From positions 1-10,405 of the forward strand of contig DNGD01000177.1 of NCBI GenBank assembly GCA_003486725.1: a stretch of DNA of 10,405 bases, read 5' to 3'. Of this stretch, positions 8,780 through 10,405 are shown piece after piece. Source of the DNA: Rhodospirillaceae bacterium (GTDB taxonomy: Bacteria; Pseudomonadota; Alphaproteobacteria; UBA9219). Below the pieces are notes generated by a model that worked only from the letters and a program-made list of their open reading frames with translations, had not been told where the DNA came from and ran no database searches. Positions within the stretch are counted from its first letter, which is position 1, and every line of letters begins with the position of its first letter. A program made the translations under genes and the position numbers.

Positions 8780-10168
8780 ATCCTGTACGAAACTGGGCAC
8801 TGAACCCATGTTTAAGTTGCCACCGCTCGACACAAGACCCACCAAGGACGAGCGGGAGCCGGAGATTGTGATCTCATCCTCCTTTAACCTGACCTCGCTA
8901 AGAACGGCCTTAAGATAGGCGCGGGAGTATGGGGTGGACGTGGTAAGGCGGTCACGCAAGACCCGTGAGACAGCGTCAATCTTCTTAGGCGTGATGATCC
9001 CCAACGGCATTTCACGCTTACGGCTGAGACCAGCCATTTCGATGAGAAGGCTTTCTTTCTTGGCTTTATGTTGTTGGGCGCGGTCTCTGACCATATCGAG
9101 GTCGAGGGCTCGGGTTTCAACAGCCTCAAGAAGGCGGGTCTGGGCGACTTCGATGGTTTTGAGTTCGGTCTGAAGCTTTTTGATGCGTTCGCGCTCGGCT
9201 CCCCCTGTTTTGGAGAGTTCGGTTTTAAGCGCATCAATAATTTGGCGCATATGGTCAGGTGCGCACACTTTCTGGCGCACAGCATCTAAGACCAAGCCTT
9301 CCAATCGTTCAGCGGGAAAGTTTTTGGCAGTGCAAGCCTTTTTACCTTTGCTGATACGGTTCACACATGAGTAATAGCGATACTGACCGCCTTTGCCAGT
9401 GATGACCACCATACTTGCGCCGCAGTCACATTTAAGAAGGCCCGTCAGTAGATTGGGAGAAGTCTCGCGACGTGGCACACACATTTTAGGCATGTTGGCA
9501 GAGCGCAAACGCGTGGCACGTTCAAACAAGTCTGCATCAATGATGGAAGGAACAGGAACCTTGATCCAATCCGCCTCATCCTTGGTTTGTTTGGTTTTGG
9601 AGTTAAACTTGTTGAAGATATGCAAACCCATATAGGTCTGGCTGGAAAGGACTTCATGAATCTTTTGGACGCGCCAGAGCTTGCCGCGCATCAAAATGCC
9701 ACGCTCGTTTAAGCGTTTGGCAATATCCTTCATGCCTATGCGTGGGCCATCAATGCCGCTGATATAAAAATCAAAGATTTTGCGAACAACTTCGGCTTCG
9801 GCAGGGTTGAGGTCGAGTTTCTTTTTAATCCGCCCATGTGCGCCCGTTCTTCCGGCCTCAATTGTTTTGTAACCAAAGGGAGCGGTTGATCCGTTGAAAT
9901 ACCCCTGCCTTGCGTTTTCACTCATACCGCGCAAGGTATGTTTTGCGTTTTCCTTGCTTTGATATTCATCGAAAAGGCTGAAGATGCGCCGCGCCATTTC
10001 TCCCGCCGGATCGTCGCTTGTCTGCTGTGTTATGGAAAGAATTATTACTCCGTATTTTTTCAGACGTCGTTCATAGAGGGCAAACTCGTACCATGTCCCG
10101 AAAGAAACGGGAAAGGCTGTGAATGATGATTGCATCAAAAGGCGGCGGTGACGTGCATGCATCGGCAA
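8765..10168 (-). pseudogene. Large serine recombinase, main C-terminal part (frameshifted from its N-terminus)
   Basis: Open frame of 467 aa; the part homologous to recombinases begins at about 10087 with EFALYERRLKKYGV, after a single extra base (plus-strand G at 10088). In the rebuilt 528-aa protein (8765-10352) this part holds the end of the resolvase domain (ITQQTSDDPAGEMARRIFSL, about 107-126), the recombinase domain (about 155-285, including GYFNGSTAPFGYK), a zinc ribbon with Cys308, Cys310, Cys329 and Cys340 (CDCG...YSC...KKAC), and a likely coiled coil (about 375-440). Such proteins integrate and excise mobile DNA through a 5'-phosphoserine intermediate. The last codons (WCPR, stop) are read from the antisense of the tRNA-Arg 3' end. 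The preceding VPSFVQDW looks like an ending I recall from other tRNA-linked recombinases. It lacks the catalytic serine, so alone it should be inactive. Confidence 0.88.
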
Positions 10169-10352
10169 TCATTTGTTGAAAAACCGGCCGCCTGTCATCG
10201 GTTGCAGATGCCCCTGGCTCAATGTATTCTTCAGCTATCGTATAGTGTCGCGCCTTGATCCATTCCTTCATTTGCCGAATCTGGTCGGGAATGGATAAAT
10301 CCTTTTCAGCCTGTTTTGTAGTCGATACCCGCGCATAAAGAGCAACGATCAT
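10071..10352 (-). pseudogene. Large serine recombinase, N-terminal catalytic part (frameshifted)
   Basis: Starts at ATG 10352 with MIVALYARVSTTKQAEKDLS, carrying Arg8 and nucleophile Ser10, then DAIIIHSLSRFFRDMV (73-88), the resolvase active-site helix with Arg82. After Val88 the frame goes into VRVCPL-type non-homologous sequence and stops. Skipping one base (10088) restores RFFRDMV-EFALYERRL, matching how I recall the family reads, so the break is a one-base insertion. A strong ribosome binding site, GGAGGGG, lies before the ATG inside the end of the upstream gene, which stops 3 nt before this start: typical translational coupling. If the shift is a sequence error, the gene is intact and active. 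Confidence 0.85.
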
Positions 10353-10355
10353 GAA

Positions 10356-10405
10356 TTACCCCTCCACTGACTCTGCATTCTGCATAACACGCTTTAAGAT
10401 TTCGC
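10356..10405 (-). CDS. C-terminal end of an unknown upstream gene (cut by right edge)
   Basis: On the minus strand a frame open from the window edge ends EILKRVMQNAESVEG and a TAA at 10358-10356, 3 nt before the recombinase ATG. The recombinase ribosome binding site lies inside its last codons, which is why I think it is a real coding end and not chance. Fifteen residues are too few to name a family. In alphaproteobacteria small DUF2924 or DUF3489 proteins often precede such recombinases, but nothing here identifies either. Confidence 0.4.
   Translation of the reverse strand, partial: EILKRVMQNAESVEG

Overview
The window looks like a chromosome segment of an alphaproteobacterium, probably Rhodospirillales-like. 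The lineage call is inference from gene order and protein similarity recalled by eye: a short HPr kinase, RapZ, a mannose-family EIIA, HPr and then AhcY is a hallmark alphaproteobacterial cluster, and DUF3141 hydrolase-like proteins are mostly found in that class. Base composition is moderately GC-rich.

Left part (1-4787), all on the minus strand and read right to left: a MarC-family membrane protein, hprK, rapZ, an EIIA(Man)-type protein, ptsH (HPr), ptsI (enzyme I, no GAF domain) and the start of ahcY, which runs off the left edge. From the MarC gene to ptsI, gaps are 11-14 nt or the genes overlap by 11 nt, which suggests one transcript. It encodes a phosphorelay from PEP through EI and HPr to EIIA, with HPr kinase/phosphorylase acting on the regulatory serine of HPr. 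No sugar permease (EIIB/EIIC) is seen, so this reads as a regulatory PTS. About 100 nt separate ptsI from ahcY, with a possible promoter.

Middle part (4788-8589), plus strand: a divergent intergenic region with a perfect 15-nt odd palindrome and a candidate promoter; a single-domain bacteriohemerythrin with all seven iron ligands; 13 nt later a PIG-L/LmbE-type deacetylase; then a DUF3141 alpha/beta-hydrolase-like protein related to PHA synthases. The DUF3141 gene is split by an apparent single-base insertion near 8228-8230, and the last ~120 residues lie in the next frame.

Right part (8590-10405): an intact tRNA-Arg(CCT) followed at once, on the opposite strand, by a large serine recombinase whose stop codon lies inside the T arm of the tRNA. 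This is the layout of an integrated mobile element whose left boundary is the tRNA 3' end. The element continues past the right edge. The recombinase is also split by an apparent single-base insertion near 10088. Only the last 15 codons of the gene upstream of it are visible. I found no clearly new system. The best leads are the tRNA/recombinase junction with its unseen cargo, the two frameshifts of the same polarity, and unusual residues in the P-loop of RapZ and the signature of HprK.
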